Positions 51,320 to 64,000 of a DNA stretch of 64,000 nt are shown here, piece after piece. The stretch is from Rhynochetos jubatus. Lineage: Eukaryota; Chordata; Aves; Eurypygiformes; Rhynochetidae. The notes under the pieces were generated by a model that worked only from the letters and a program-made list of their open reading frames with translations, did no database searches and was not told where the DNA came from. The stretch covers positions 8,241,170 to 8,305,169 of the forward strand of contig CM050655.1 in the NCBI GenBank assembly GCA_027574665.1, read 5' to 3'. The translations under genes were made by a program, and so were the position numbers. How positions within the stretch are numbered: the first letter of the stretch is position 1; every line of letters begins with the position of its first letter.

Positions 51320-54300
51320 ATCTTGAGAGTGCCTGTGGCCCACTTTTTAGCCTTCCCAGGGCAAGTGAGTTCTATCCAGGTACTTTTCCATTAGTAAACA
51401 GAAACATTTGCTGTCTCCTAGGTCCTTAGCTTTGACAGCAAGAGGGGAGGGTAGAGCAGATGTGTACTTCTTCAATTCTATTAATAGCAAGGTAGCCTGA
51501 TTGTTATTCAATGGGGAAATCACCTTTCAGTAAAAGACTGGGTTGATGCAAAGAAGTTAGAAATACAGATAAGTAAAATGTCTTTTATATGTCTCCAGCC
51601 ATGCCCAGTGTTAAATCAATTTTGGGTGGTCCTTCTTCAAGGTTAGAAACAGTATCGCGTGCAGTTTGCATTGTGTAAATCCCATTTTCAGAACTGTCTT
51701 CTAAACACAGCTTTCCTTCTTGTGGTCACGGTCCTTCAAACATAGTTTACCCAGCGATTCACAGGAATGCCTATCTTCTGTTGGACATGTGCCTCTTATA
51801 GTCCTGAGAACTCAACAAGGCTGCGAGTGTTGCATCCGTGAGACTCGCGCAAGGCCAGGCTTTAGAACTGCCAGGGCTGGCATCTGGGGAACTTGGGGCA
51901 AAACTGGATGTTGAGACCTCTATTACTGAATTGGTGGGAACATCCAGCCCCACGGATGTGGGCTTGAAGGGTTCTAGGCCACTTGGACTCCTTTTAGGCA
52001 TCTTCTAGCCTCCTACTTCTCCATAGATACAATTCTGTACCAAAGAACACTGTCTGGGCCTGCTTCCTCAGTACAGCCACCAACTTGAAGTACCCCTACT
52101 GGCATGAGAGCTAGCCAGGATTAGTGACTGTGCCATTCCTGGTCTGGGAGCCATGGCTGGGAACAGCTCACTCCCCATTCCTCTGTTTTCTCACAGAGTA
52201 AGTAGTTTCTCCCTTGGGCTTATTCACTCTCCCCAAAACTGGCAACTGTGCTCCAATGCACTGGACTTTGCTCTGTGAGACATTTCACCTCTAACGCTGG
52301 CATGAGTCACTATTTGGGGAAAGGGTAAACTAGGTAAGTATACAGGTTTACTCTTTATCAGCTCAGGATTATTTTGGTTTGAGCCTTTTATTGTGTTCAG
52401 GCTATTCTTATTTTTATGTGAGGGACTTGCTGGGTTTTGTAGCCCTAAACATGCCAAAGAGACTCTGAATATGCTCCAGAGCCATTTCATACTTCTCACA
52501 GATACTTATTTTCTACACAATTTTGCCAGCTGACTTGGTGTTATTGAAATGAAAAGCACATAAATGCTTCCTAAGAAACACTCATGATTTGTTTACTTCT
52601 CTTTAAAATTCTAATCCAAAAAGTTAACACTGACGTTATGCAAAATGCCACATTTACATTTAATAACAGCATCCTGAATAAATATTTAGAAAAACTGCAG
52701 TTTTTTAATTAAACCTGTTGTGAATGAAAGAAAAGATAAATAATGCATACAATAATAAACTTTCCTTACTCAATCCTCCCTTTTGGCAGCATATTTAGTA
52801 TGTGATTTTACAAATATTTTTAAATAGGTAACATCTGAACATGATCCTTCCTATTTTTCTGATTAATTGTTGACTGCGTATATGTACACAGAGAGTTCAT
52901 CAGATCAGCTGATTCCCCCATCTGTTCATTCCTGCCGGGAAAGGGAGACTTAATATTTTATTAATCATGAGCAAACTATAACATAAACAGTACAAACTCA
53001 GATTCAGAGAGACCTAGCCTAGCAACACAGCAGCACTCTAATTTCAGAGGACCTAGCAAAAGGATGCTAACATTCTGACTCAGTGATCAAAATTTCATAC
53101 TCCAGATGGGTGACATTTCTGATTTGACAAGCTAAAAATAAAACAGCTAACCTCCTCACTGTAATAGCTCTGGTATAAACAATTCTTCTGTCTCACTGGC
53201 CAAATGAACTAAAACATTTATGCTCTTTTTAACGCCGATGTAGCTTGATCTGCTAGTGGAGGCTCATTTCTACTTTTCTTCACTTGCTGGCTGAAAGGCT
53301 GTGCTCTCATAGCATCTGACTCACACCTGGCTATACGGAAGGGGTGCTCCTGCCCACAAAGCTTCCACTGAAGTTCCTCATCCTACCCAGGAATAATTCT
53401 ACCTGGGGTTACAGTATGAACTAGTAGCAGAGACAAGAGTTTCCTTCTTGAACCACAGAGTGTACTGCTACTTCGTCACCGATCTGATTTTCAGACTCGT
53501 GCCTCATGGACTGGAGAGTCATGTTATTGAACTCTGAGCACTCATGAGCCCTCTGTGGCCCTGGCCTGCCTTTCAGTGCACAAGGACAATGGCCAGCATC
53601 AGCCCTGTCTTGCCTGAGCAAATAAACTGACAGGAGAAAAGCAGGAGCCCGAAAGGAAGGAGGCAAGGTCCTCAGCATTCCCAGAACTAAAGCTCACAGT
53701 TTACAGACACACACAACTTCCCCCACCCAGGAACAGGGGAAAGAAAACCCCACTGAATGGGTTAACATTGATGAAAGTCACACTCTTTCCTGACGGTTGT
53801 AACAGGAATATCCTGTATTTTGCATTACTTTATTGCACAATGAAAAACTATGTGGCCCATAAGGAAGTGATTTATACTATAAAATTCCAATACATAAGAT
53901 TGGTGCAATGTTACCATTAAGCACCTTTAGGAAACAAAGATCCAGTACAAAGTTTTCAGGACTTTCTATTTCCCGACAATTTTTTCCCAGTCATTTTTTG
54001 AACTTGCTTTATCAAATCTGTACAAGAAAGTGCATATTTTCTGTATGAGATGCACACTAGCTTTTTTTCCGCCACCTAAAACTGGTTTTGGTACTTGTAA
54101 ATTATAACCATACCGGGAAATGTTTTCCTTCTAGGTGGTCAGGGAATAGCTGTTGTCCTGCCTGTTGTGTGTCACCATACACTGAACCACGACTGCGCCA
54201 GCCCTACAGCTGTACACATCAGGCTTATTACAGATCAACCTCTATGCACCGAGTTGTTTGAAACTCTGTTTTTCCACAGGTTATATTCCTGCGGAAACAG

Positions 54301-54980
54301 TATTTCTTCTTTTTAGCAATTTTGGCATCTTTTTATAATTTCAAGATAACAATCTGAATTTGTTTCCATTATTTTCCTCTCCTTCTTATTCATTTTTCTG
54401 CTTTCTTCCTTGCTTTTTCCAACAAGGGCCAAGGAAGTGGTAGGGCAGAGGAGAAAAGTGTAAAGTATAAAAGAGAAGTGAAAAACAAAACATTCCTTGG
54501 ATTTGTGATTTTTTTTTGGTGAAAATAAGATGCCAACAGCCTTAGCCAGGATTTCAGTTCCTGTTATTGCGTTCAGCCTGACTCCAGTTCACAAAGTGTT
54601 ATGCAAACTTCCCATATTCTCTCCATTCTTTGGAGCTGGCACTATGTTATGAGGGCTTTGGCCTAATACAGTGGTAGCTTGGTCCTGAGGGGCCCTCCTA
54701 GATGCTGCAGTAAAACAAATTAAAGGTCATAACCACTGGGAATGTGTCTCAACATGAAGAACCTTATTAAGAGCAATTTCACTGCTTTTGTTTTGATTTA
54801 TTGAAATACCTAAGGAGTTAAGGTGGAATATTAACAAATTTAAAAAATAATTCTTCACATTGCAAATGCAATCCTCTAAAATTGAAGTCTTTAATGACAT
54901 ATTTTCAGTGACGGAGGCACAAATCCAAAGAACGTCTCCCAGAGTTTCATTCTGACACATTTAAATCATGGTACAGCGGA

Positions 54981-55030
54981 AATCAGCTGCAAAACTTCCA
55001 TTTACTTCAATGGGACTGAAAGTTCCCTCT
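54981..55030. repeat. diverged copy of a dispersed amniote repeat (unnamed)
   Basis: AACTTCCATTTACTTCAATG followed by GGACTGAAAGTTCCCTCTG. The core differs from CCATTGACTTCAATGGG at one position (T for G), making this the closest copy of the core in the window. Family and boundaries are unknown. Confidence 0.4.
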
Positions 55031-56142
55031 GAGTATCTAATCAGTTTTCTTTATACCGTCATTTTTCCCATTCCTATTATGAATACTACAGAAATATATC
55101 TGCACAGCCTTCTCCATAGCTTTTCAGCTCCAAGAGCATTTCCTGATTCAGTTTAGCTCATAACAACAGTACTTTTTGCTCTTCAAATACAATGCAAGAA
55201 TGGCACAATTTTCACAAATGGACCCCACCTCAGTTACACTTGTTCTATCTAACATTTAAAAGCACACAGATCATCCTCAGGATACAGCGTATAATACTTT
55301 TGCCTCCATAGTTGATCTTAGCTAGTGGTTTTCTGACTATCCTTACAAAGATTGAAGGAACATCTGCAATACGGCTCACAAAATGAATTCAGATTCTGAA
55401 CCTACTTCTTTTTCTCCTTAAAATACTAATGGTCTTTTAGAAGTGTGGAGGATTTTCACTCCCACTTAATGTTGAAGTACACTCATTAATTCTGCTAAGT
55501 ATAAGAAAATATTAATAATAAATAACAGTAGAATTATGTGGTAAATCTCAGATGCTCTGTTGTTCATATGCTACAATGGGTTTAGCACATAGTATTTACT
55601 CATTATGCTGCAGGATGCTACATATAATCTCCTCTAAAGGACTGAACTCGCCTTTTGTGTTAACTTGTTTAGCACTATCTAGAATGATAGCACACCACGG
55701 ACTTATTTGCTCATCAAGTCACTGGAGGGAGCTAAGTAAACACTTACATCAATTATGGTGAAACGCAATTAGTAGCAAGAGCACGCAATAAGATTCCAAA
55801 CTATTTGTTCCAAACTACAGACTAGAAAGACTATAAAGCCTTGAAATGTTTAACAAGTATGAAACGATACTTGTCAGTTTAAATATTTAGGAAGAAGAAC
55901 ACAGACGGTGCTGCTCAGTGGTGGGACATTCCTTAGCTGAATCAACAGCTTGGAATGAATTCAATACAGTAGATGTTCAATTGAGGAAAATCTACTCATC
56001 TTCGTGCAAGCACATTCTAAAAATCAGCTGATTTCTCTGGTATGTATGTGTAACTGGTGTCTGCAATATAACTCCTGAAATTGCAGCCTGTTCATTTGAC
56101 TGAAATATGTACCCTGTGCTTATAATACTTGAAGTTTTCTCC

Positions 56143-56158
56143 TTTTTTTTTTTTTTTT
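56143..56158. repeat. T16 homopolymer
   Basis: Sixteen consecutive T bases. No retroposon body is recognisable on either side. Confidence 0.9.
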
Positions 56159-57064
56159 AAACAAGCAACAAAATAACAGGAAAGTCCATTAGCAACCTGA
56201 GCACCGTCTCAATAGCATGGGAGAAGTTACTCCTGAGGGATCACATTACCATGGAAGAGAGGAAGCCAATGATTTCCCACTGTAGCAAGGATGTTCATTT
56301 TGACAAATCCTCAGATTATCACTCTGTCCAACACAGAGTGTTAATGCAACACAGTAAAGTGACAGAACGCTGGACCTCAAGGTGGTGAGTAGAGACAAAG
56401 AAATCTCAACTAGAAAATACATTCTTAGGAGAGAAATATTTAACGGTTCTAAATAACATAGCTGGGTATGTACACACTTTATACCCTGGACACAAAGTGT
56501 GCCATGCTGGTTTCTCTACTGTGAGAAATTGAGATTGTCCTGCATGTTTTTATTGCATGTGAGAAGACAGCATTAATTAAAAATGTCCACCTCTTTTCTC
56601 CTATGAACAACACATAGATAAGCTTTTCCAGATTAAGTCTGCCAGTTTTGGCTTGATGCCCCCATGTCATGGTATCGGAGATGAACTGCTGGCATGAGAG
56701 AGTGTAGCATCACTCTGCTTTACACTAATGCCAAATCTGGCCTACTGCTACACTGGATAAAACTGTTACTGTTGAAACACAGAAGATAAAACATCCCAGC
56801 AGAAGTGACAATGTGCTGTACGTATTCAAAGCTTCCAGGGCCAGTATAAAGCTAAAACAGCCATCAGATGGCAAAAACATCTTGTCACTGCTGATTTCAC
56901 CTCAGTGAAAGCCTCTCCTAACCATTACTCATTTCCTGAGTCAGTGAATTCCCATCATGCCTGTCACCAATCACACAGATTTACAGCTCGGTATAATATT
57001 TGTGAATCAAGGGAAAACCCTCTCAGATTTAAAGATTAACAAAGATTATTATCACAAAACTGAA

Positions 57065-57089
57065 AATAAAAAAAAATTAAAAAAAAAAC
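57065..57089. repeat. A-rich low-complexity tract
   Basis: About 25 bases that are nearly all A, broken by two Ts, then passing into an A/C-rich stretch (ACCAAAACAAACCACAACCC). This is simple sequence with no element attached. Confidence 0.8.
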
Positions 57090-60000
57090 CAAAACAAACC
57101 ACAACCCTATAAAAACTGTGATAAGCAATAGCAGGATTTTGACTTATGACATTATCACAAGATAAGAAGCATCTAATCTAAGGGAGGAAAACAATTACTT
57201 AGAGCTAGCTACGTGTACGGCAACATGTCCGTAACCACTCTGCTAAATATCAAAGCTCCTGCAGTCCTTCCTCACTATCCCTGTAAGTTGGAAATCAGCT
57301 TTGCCATTTATAACACATAGCATTTCACTGAGGCACCCAATTGGGAGATATTTTTAGACTACAGAGGAGAGATTTGTTGGTTAATAACCTTGCACCATTC
57401 CTGCAATGTGTTGGTGGAAGAGTCACTGACAAAGGAACAGTTCGAACACTGGGTTTCTGTCATACCCTTGCTCTCCATTGAATTCATCACCTTCAACCAA
57501 TAGCTTCCAAACAGTTGAAAGTTCAGAAGTTTGTAAAAGTAAAATGCCTGTGTGCAATGTCTTGGATAAAATTCAGTCAAAGATCACAAGGTTAGGAACT
57601 GATGAAGCAAAAATTTCTACTGTGGGAACAGACAATAACTAATTAGACCTACAGGTTTGACCTGCTACGTGTGTATGTATTTAAAATCCTTCTGTTGTCT
57701 GCTGGTGCCCACTTTTATCTTGCTACATCAACATTTTTGTAGGAATAGGTTACTTACTCTAGCCAACAGACATTTTACTTTAATAACATATACAAGGCAC
57801 TGGCTCACATTACACTGTCACATAAGAACTACTCACATAAGGGAACGCTTGTGGGTAGGCTGACAGGAGAGGGCCCGCAGCTTCTGCAACATACATTTAC
57901 TTTGTTTTGTTGATTAAGTCTCCATGCTGCTGACCTAAAGAACAGAAGAGATAATTATGAGGTGTTTTCAACACCATTTCCCATTGAAATTACCTTGCCA
58001 TATCAGGGGCAGAACACAAGCACTGCAAAACAGGTACAGTTCCCGTATCTCCCCACTGAAGCAGAGTGAGTACTACAGATGCAGCACATTTCTAATACTG
58101 GCTATATTGTTCATGCAATTTAGGTTTCACATTGTGTAGATATCTCATGCCTCTTTCATTAGCTGAAGCAATTAAAGTACAGTCAGACATAAGATTTATA
58201 TTTTCATATTGCCTCTTTGTGCGATTCATTTTGAGATAATTAAAATAATTTTTCAGTGAAGCTGTCACTGTATAATGAAAAATGTTATGGGAATATAAAC
58301 AAGACTTGTAAACATTTTATGAGATTTTTTTAAAGGGGGAGGGATCCACAACAGCTTTAAAAGATCAAAACCCAAGGTGAAGAAAGAACTATAACAGAAT
58401 TTTTAAAAGTCTGCTTACAATTACTTGAAAATAATTACTTTCCCAGAAAACAGGTATATAAGAAAAACATCAGCTGATTAAAATAATTCAGCATTTTCCC
58501 CTCTTATTTTCTCTGGTTATTACTGTACCCATCTAGATAAAAACAGAACAGACAACGTGAAACAGTACACATCATTTCCTGTATTAACTGCTTTAATCTG
58601 CTGTGATTGAGAATGTATTTCTGGACACAGTCCAGACAGGCTTCTGGCAATCAGAACAGCGAAGAGACCTGATGTACCTTGTTAATTCTCTTAAGGCTAA
58701 ATCCCACAGTCCTTGCCTAGGCAAAACTCTCATTCAGAGTTTTATTTAGGTTAGGTTTTGACCTATTAACCTTAACATCTTGAATTCATGGTTCTTTCAT
58801 CCATCATTTTCCCTCTTTAAATAAAGTATCAGGTTTACTTAATGTACTGATACAGAAAGATATTACTTGGTACATCTAATGTCATGTGTCATCATGCCAT
58901 GGGGGAAACAGCACTGGAGACAACCTTTCTGTGAGTTATGGTGTTGTTAAACTGATGTGAACATAGTGAAATAGAAGATGGCCATTAGATCATTTGCAAC
59001 CCCATGTTGCAAGCTGATATGTGCAAGAAAACCTCTGAATCCACACACAGCACCAATTACGTGACGGACTTCAGGACTGAAGGAGTTCACTCCAGCACAG
59101 AATTTTGAGTTTTGTCCCACTTCATTTACTGCCTATTCCCCTGGAGACTGATGTACATTTTAGCAGTTTCCCTTAAGTCATCCTTGTGTTCTTCAGCAGT
59201 CTGGAATTTTTTAACTCTTTGTGAAGTCAGCGTGAGTACTTCGGGGGTGACATTCATTTAAAGAATATACCTCAACAAAGATCTCTCTTGTTCCTTCAAC
59301 TGTAAGGTTTGGAACTCCTCCCCAGGTAGTGAGCAGAGGTATTGTCACCTCAGTCTGCTTTCTCAAGATTCCTAATACTTTTATTTACCATTTATTTAAA
59401 AACAGTAAAAAAGAAAATCACAACCCTACCCAAACGAATTCTACAGCAAAAACTAAGTGTTTCTGCTCTTCTGGTGTCATTAACATAAAATCCATCACTC
59501 AGAATATTTCAAAGCTTATTTTCTCTTCAGTACATTCTGGCCCTTGACATTTGTAAAGTTCCTCCCTCTATCTCTGTCTGCAAGTTCTTACACGACCTGA
59601 ATCACTACAATGTCCATATTCCTTATCCTTTGTGGCTAGCATTAATCACTTCTGTTTGTTTGCTGGACTTTTTGCCACAGCCCTGCTTCAGTCTTCACTA
59701 TGTACTTTGCTGAGCTGCAGGCCTTGAAAGCATTCTATAGGATAATGCAAGAGAGAGATATTTAAATGCCACCAGCTTGCTGCAACAGAGGCTGGATTTA
59801 TTCCAGGGTTCACCATGTCCCTTCTCTATCTATCTTCTTTGCTTTTATAGTTCCACTTATTTGTGTGCTTTTACTTCTCTTACTGCAGAGAAATATACTT
59901 TCTGACTGGAAATGCCTGCCATCAAAGACACAATGTAGATAAAGTTGTCTGCAGGGGCTTTGAGCTAGATGGTCCAAAGAACAGTGGTATTAGTGATGCT

Positions 60001-61585
60001 ACAACAGAATCTTCTGTTGTAAATCCATCGCACCCTACAGACATACCCTGAATAGTCACTTTTCATGACAAACATTCCTGGACCCCAAACCCTCCTTCCT
60101 TACAGATGACACTAGAACAGTCCAAGAGGTCACTATTAAGCTAATGATTCAGTGCAGAGCAGGAAGATCTCTGAAATCAGTTATTGTTAGTTGTATGAAA
60201 TTGTGTTACTTCATCATCTGTACTCAATACAAATTCCCCTGTTGAATATTGCTTGCCTGGAACTAGCTACCAAAAGCCCTTTGGTAACTATTCTAAGACA
60301 GGGTTTGATGCTGCTAAATTATATCTTTAAAAAACATTTTAAGTTATTTACTGCTTTTCTTTTTTAATACGAATACCAAAGGTATCTGTGCAAGCAAGGG
60401 TGTAAAGTTAAAATGTGAAGGAAGAACCCCACGTTTTCTATGTCTAACAGTTTTGCAGTAGGCAAGAACTTAAAAGGAACCAGACCACCCCGTTCCCAGC
60501 ACTGTTCTGTTTGAAGTCCTTCTGATGTTGAAACTAATTATGCATCTAGCTAGGCAGGCTGGTATTAGAGCTAGAGAAACAGCTGGAATAAAAAAAGATC
60601 AACAATTTAGGGTTTAAAGGATTAGATTCACACCCTAACGAGAAGCCACAAAAAATAATGAATTCTTGCTTTGTTACATGAGCATTCATTGCCGTTCTGT
60701 TGGATAAGATATGGGCTAATTTTAGATAATAGTTCATAAAGAAAATGTCCTGTAGTAAATAATACAAAATGTTCCATTTCCTTAAGAGTCGAAGTTCCAA
60801 GTCACAGCTATTGACATTGCTATATGCAATAACCGAAAGCCTCACTGCCCTTTCCAAACCAACAAAGATTTTAAAGGAAGAAACTAAGCTGAGGGTGAAA
60901 GTGGTCAGAAGGAAGTTACTAGAGACACACCTTCCCCTGGAAAGGGTGTTTTGGCCAGCATACTTTCCATCTGTTCCCCAAACAAAGTGGAAAACTCTAT
61001 CACTAAAAGGTTGTTTCTGCTGGTACAGTCATGTTCAGAACTGGTATTTGCCAGCAGGAAAAATGCATTTTGAAAAATAAAGGCCATTAAGGGTCTAAGA
61101 AGCTCTGTTCTCTCTCAGAAAAGTGTAAGAGAGAAAAGAACACAAAAGACTAGAGGGAAGAAAACATGTGACAAGAAACTTTACCTCCTGTTTTTCACTA
61201 TTCTCCCAGCAAGAGCACTCTCACCTTACCCGTAGGTTCTCATTCATACAGAGCTTCTCCCTGAACCTCTCACACAAACATCCTTGTTGCTCACATAGTT
61301 ACAGGTCTTGCTTTCAAATGAAGAACAAGGCTGTGCAGAGTATCTACAGCCTTCAAGCGTCCACAGGGGAAATACTCTTCTCCTAACCGCAATCCCTTGG
61401 CAACCCAGTCAAGCTACTGTTTGAAAGACATGCATTATGCGTTAGGGTGTCATGAACCCTACCCCGTACTCACCCTTTCACCATCCACCACAGCACAGAC
61501 AGTATGTCCTAACAACTTCATTTCTGGCATTTCCCCCCTCCTCATTTAAAGCCCTCACAGAACCTAATTTCTGCCAGGCTTGCAT

Positions 61586-61624
61586 GGGCAAGCTAGCCAA
61601 GGGCAAGCTAGCCAAGCGCAAGCC
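61586..61624. repeat. 15-bp tandem duplication (2.6 copies)
   Basis: GGGCAAGCTAGCCAA occurs twice in exact tandem (61586-61600 and 61601-61615) and is followed by a diverged partial third copy (GCGCAAGCC). Each unit contains the 8-bp palindrome GGCTAGCC with one mismatch and the perfect 6-mer GCTAGC. Exact copies suggest a recent duplication. Confidence 0.8.
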
Positions 61625-62277
61625 CTCAGCAGATCCACGACACTTTAGCAAGAGGTGCAGCAGAACTGGGGAACTAAAAATGTAAGTGCTAGCAAGGACA
61701 TTGATTTGCATACATGACACCGGGATACATCAGTGTAATTGGAACTGCAGATGCAACACAAGCATTAAATACAATTAAGAAATCAAAGTTCTTTCACAAG
61801 ACAATTCTCATTTGTGGCATTTTTTTCTGTAAAAGGATGTTAAAGTTGTCCTGTGAAACCTCCTTAGAAGGGGACGAAAATTAAGTATGGAAAACCTGAT
61901 TTTTAAAAAATGTTTCCTCATTTCTCCTAAGAATGCCATCTTCTACTCCAGGCCACAACACCACTTAGCAGTAAAGGACACTTAAAATCTCTGTTTCTAT
62001 GAGCTTTCTCTTAAGTGTCTGCTGTCCCAAATAATACTTCAGGTATGTTATGTAACCTGCGAAAGCTAAAGCCACATTTGGATTTCCAAGCAAATATAAA
62101 ATGCAATTTAGATTAAAATAATCCAGTAACAGCTCCATCTTTCCTTTTTCTGCCCATAGTTTAGACATGTGGGTACTTTTTGTATTTCTTTTTCTCCTGA
62201 GTCTAATCTGACATTTCCTTCCAGTACACACAAATTAAGACCTAAAGAAGGCTGGAAGCAAAATTTCTGGCTGGTAG

Positions 62278-62330
62278 AACTCCACTGAAATCAAGGGGAA
62301 TTTATCCCTTGTGTATAAAGATCTGGGGGC
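62278..62330. repeat. diverged copy of a dispersed amniote repeat (unnamed)
   Basis: AACTCCACTGAAATCAAGGGG, then TTTATCCCTTGTGTATAAAG, then ATCTGGGGGC. The three blocks occur in the order expected for the dispersed phrase (CCATTGAAATCAATGGG, a TTGTGTAAA block, and an ATCTGGCCC block). The family name is not assigned. Confidence 0.4.
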
Positions 62331-64000
62331 ATAGCAGCTGCAGCTGTTGAAGCACTCTAGACACAAAAATAAGGTGTAGAAACGTGCTTATATGGTAAAT
62401 TAATGAGCTTCAGTAAGCCATCCTGATTTACTGCTCTAGAGCTGCCACCTGCCATATAGAAAATCCTTACAGCCTTGCTCCTTTTATAGTTATGGACCTA
62501 ACCCCACTATAGGAGGATTTTAGCAAAAGAGTGAATCAACAAAACCAAAATACATTTATTTGAAAAATAAAAAAACCACAGTGTATTGAAAGATAAAAGC
62601 ATAAGCCTCCTGCACAAAAGATTTATGTGAACCTGACTACTGAGACATTTCCTTCATTTAAAATTAGTGGTTGCATGAGTAGCATAACTAATGAAATGGT
62701 TTCTGATAGATTTGTCCCCTACTGTCATGACCCAGTTCCTGCAGCAATAACTCCAGCTGCATCTTGCAAGAGACAGATAGAAAGCAGAGTTACAGCTAAT
62801 CTGACAGTGCACAAATGCTAATTGGATGGTCAGGTACATTTTGGCTGATTAGCTACAACCAAATGTTACACATAATGGGTGAGTTCTCTCTGGGGGATCT
62901 TCATTGTACATTGCCTTCTAGCCACAGGCCAGTTCTCCCAAACTTTATACCCATTTACACACCTCTGTGAGTCCTACCAATTCCTCTTTCAGATTTCACT
63001 GAAATTAACCCCTGGGCTAGGGGTAGAACTGGCAGATAACCTCTACACTATGGAAGTATTTTCCTTGGGCACCAGACTTACAAATACAGAAGGTAATGTC
63101 TGGAAATACCTCAGAATCCCTGTCACTGTAACAAAACAATTCATTTAAACATTACAGAATTTCTTTCCTTAATCTTACTCATACTTAATATGAGACAGCA
63201 AACGTGTGACTTAGAAGGAGATGCTTGTGCTGTTATTGCCAGCGTATGTCCTCTGCCTGAGCACAGGCCGGGGTGACAGGCTAGCCTTGTCATGACAGGA
63301 GTCAACGCGTTCCAAGTTCTGAAGGTCTTCATAGGCTTAGAAATGGGGGCTGCAGTGGGCTCAACTACCTTTCAGAGCAGAGTTGGTGGGGAATATGGTG
63401 ATTTTTTAATTTTTTTTTTTAAGGAAAAGCCTTAAAGAGATGAAGGATTGGAGAGTAAATAATAACTGCAGGAGCTGTGAAGCAGCTGGGCCTTTACTAA
63501 AAGACTGTGGATGGATCCACCTGAAGTGCAGGACAGTTTCCTTGCCTCTTCCACCCTGGGAAGTGTGAGGGTCTCAGAAGAATTTTTTTAAAATACACGT
63601 CATCAAGTAGTTCCCATGAAGGGAGTAGATACTTTTTATTTTCTTTCCTGAAACCAAAGTGATTTATTTGTGGAAAGCTTTAGTTGCTCCTAAGTCCTGA
63701 GCTACATGTTGTAGGAAAACATTAGATTTTGTTCAGATAACCACAGTTTGGAAGAAGTGTATGTGTCTGTGTTAGTTTTGGTCTTGCATTAAAGACAGTA
63801 CAGTGGCACTTGCCTTCCAATTATCTTAAATCCCTATTTCATCTGGCTAGGCAATGTGATCAGAACTCAAAGCTGCAGCTGCTAGAACAAAACAATATGG
63901 CAAAATAGCTTAACATATTCAAATATTGAGTGATATCTTTGGAGAAGGTAATGTAGGAGTTGTGCCACCCAGTGGAAAAACTAAGAAGAAAATACTGTAT

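Larger units (their letters stand above)
50931..64000. other. long non-coding stretch, no gene recognised
   Basis: About 13 kb to the end of the window. The longest open frames are two of 103 codons (60546-60857 minus and 60769-61080 plus) that overlap on opposite strands and show no domain. Contents are T13 (51307-51319) and T16 (56143-56158) runs, an A-rich tract (57065-57089), two copies of the dispersed phrase (54981-55030 and 62278-62330), a weaker CTCF-like match (56861-56874) and a 15-bp tandem duplication (61586-61615). The interval 58140-58320 is AT-rich and looks like a conserved non-coding element, which is unproven. Confidence 0.6.

Noticed and set aside
51840-52010. CAAGGCCAGGCTTTAG and following sequence as a possible CR1 3' fragment
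   Set aside because: After the first 12 bases the order of CR1 blocks is absent, and no terminal octamers follow.
58618-58680. CTGGACACAGTCCAGACAGG, similar to a phrase in CR1 3' regions
   Set aside because: Only about 12 bases agree with the CR1 pattern and the flanks do not follow it.

Overview
The window is nuclear, AT-rich, intron- or intergenic-type DNA from a bird. I found no protein-coding exon, tRNA, rRNA, recognisable microRNA, CpG island or CRISPR array. Open frames are short (the longest is about 148 codons), sit in all six frames and match no protein I know; their number and size are what chance predicts. The placement in birds rests on two solo LTRs of a retrovirus-like family that I recognise from Neoaves and on a fragment of a CR1 LINE. 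Neither gives a species or a chromosome.

Layout: 1-125 may be the tail of a transcript's 3' UTR (weak evidence). 126-5099 is featureless. 5100-5696 is a complete solo LTR on the minus strand with a near-perfect 5-bp target duplication. 5697-21289 is unannotatable apart from A-rich tracts and a MIR-like SINE trace near 18.5 kb. 21290-21822 is a second solo LTR of the same family, on the plus strand, with a perfect 5-bp target duplication and internal deletions. 21823-43514 holds a good CTCF-type motif (24.5 kb), a homeodomain/NKX-type palindrome (29.7 kb) and a perfect-stem hairpin (32.7 kb). 43515-43658 is a small CR1 reverse-transcriptase fragment on the minus strand. 43726-64000 has homopolymer runs, a TG/TA microsatellite (46.3 kb), a possible second ancient SINE trace (50.9 kb) and a 15-bp tandem duplication (61.6 kb).

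A recurring phrase of the type CCATTGACTTCAATGGG, in diverged copies with companion phrases such as CAGAATCAGGCC, appears at several places. It suggests an old dispersed repeat, which I cannot name. There is no operon or pathway to describe. I found no undescribed biological system; the observations most worth checking are the inverted LTR pair, the palindrome, the CTCF-like site and the dispersed phrase.
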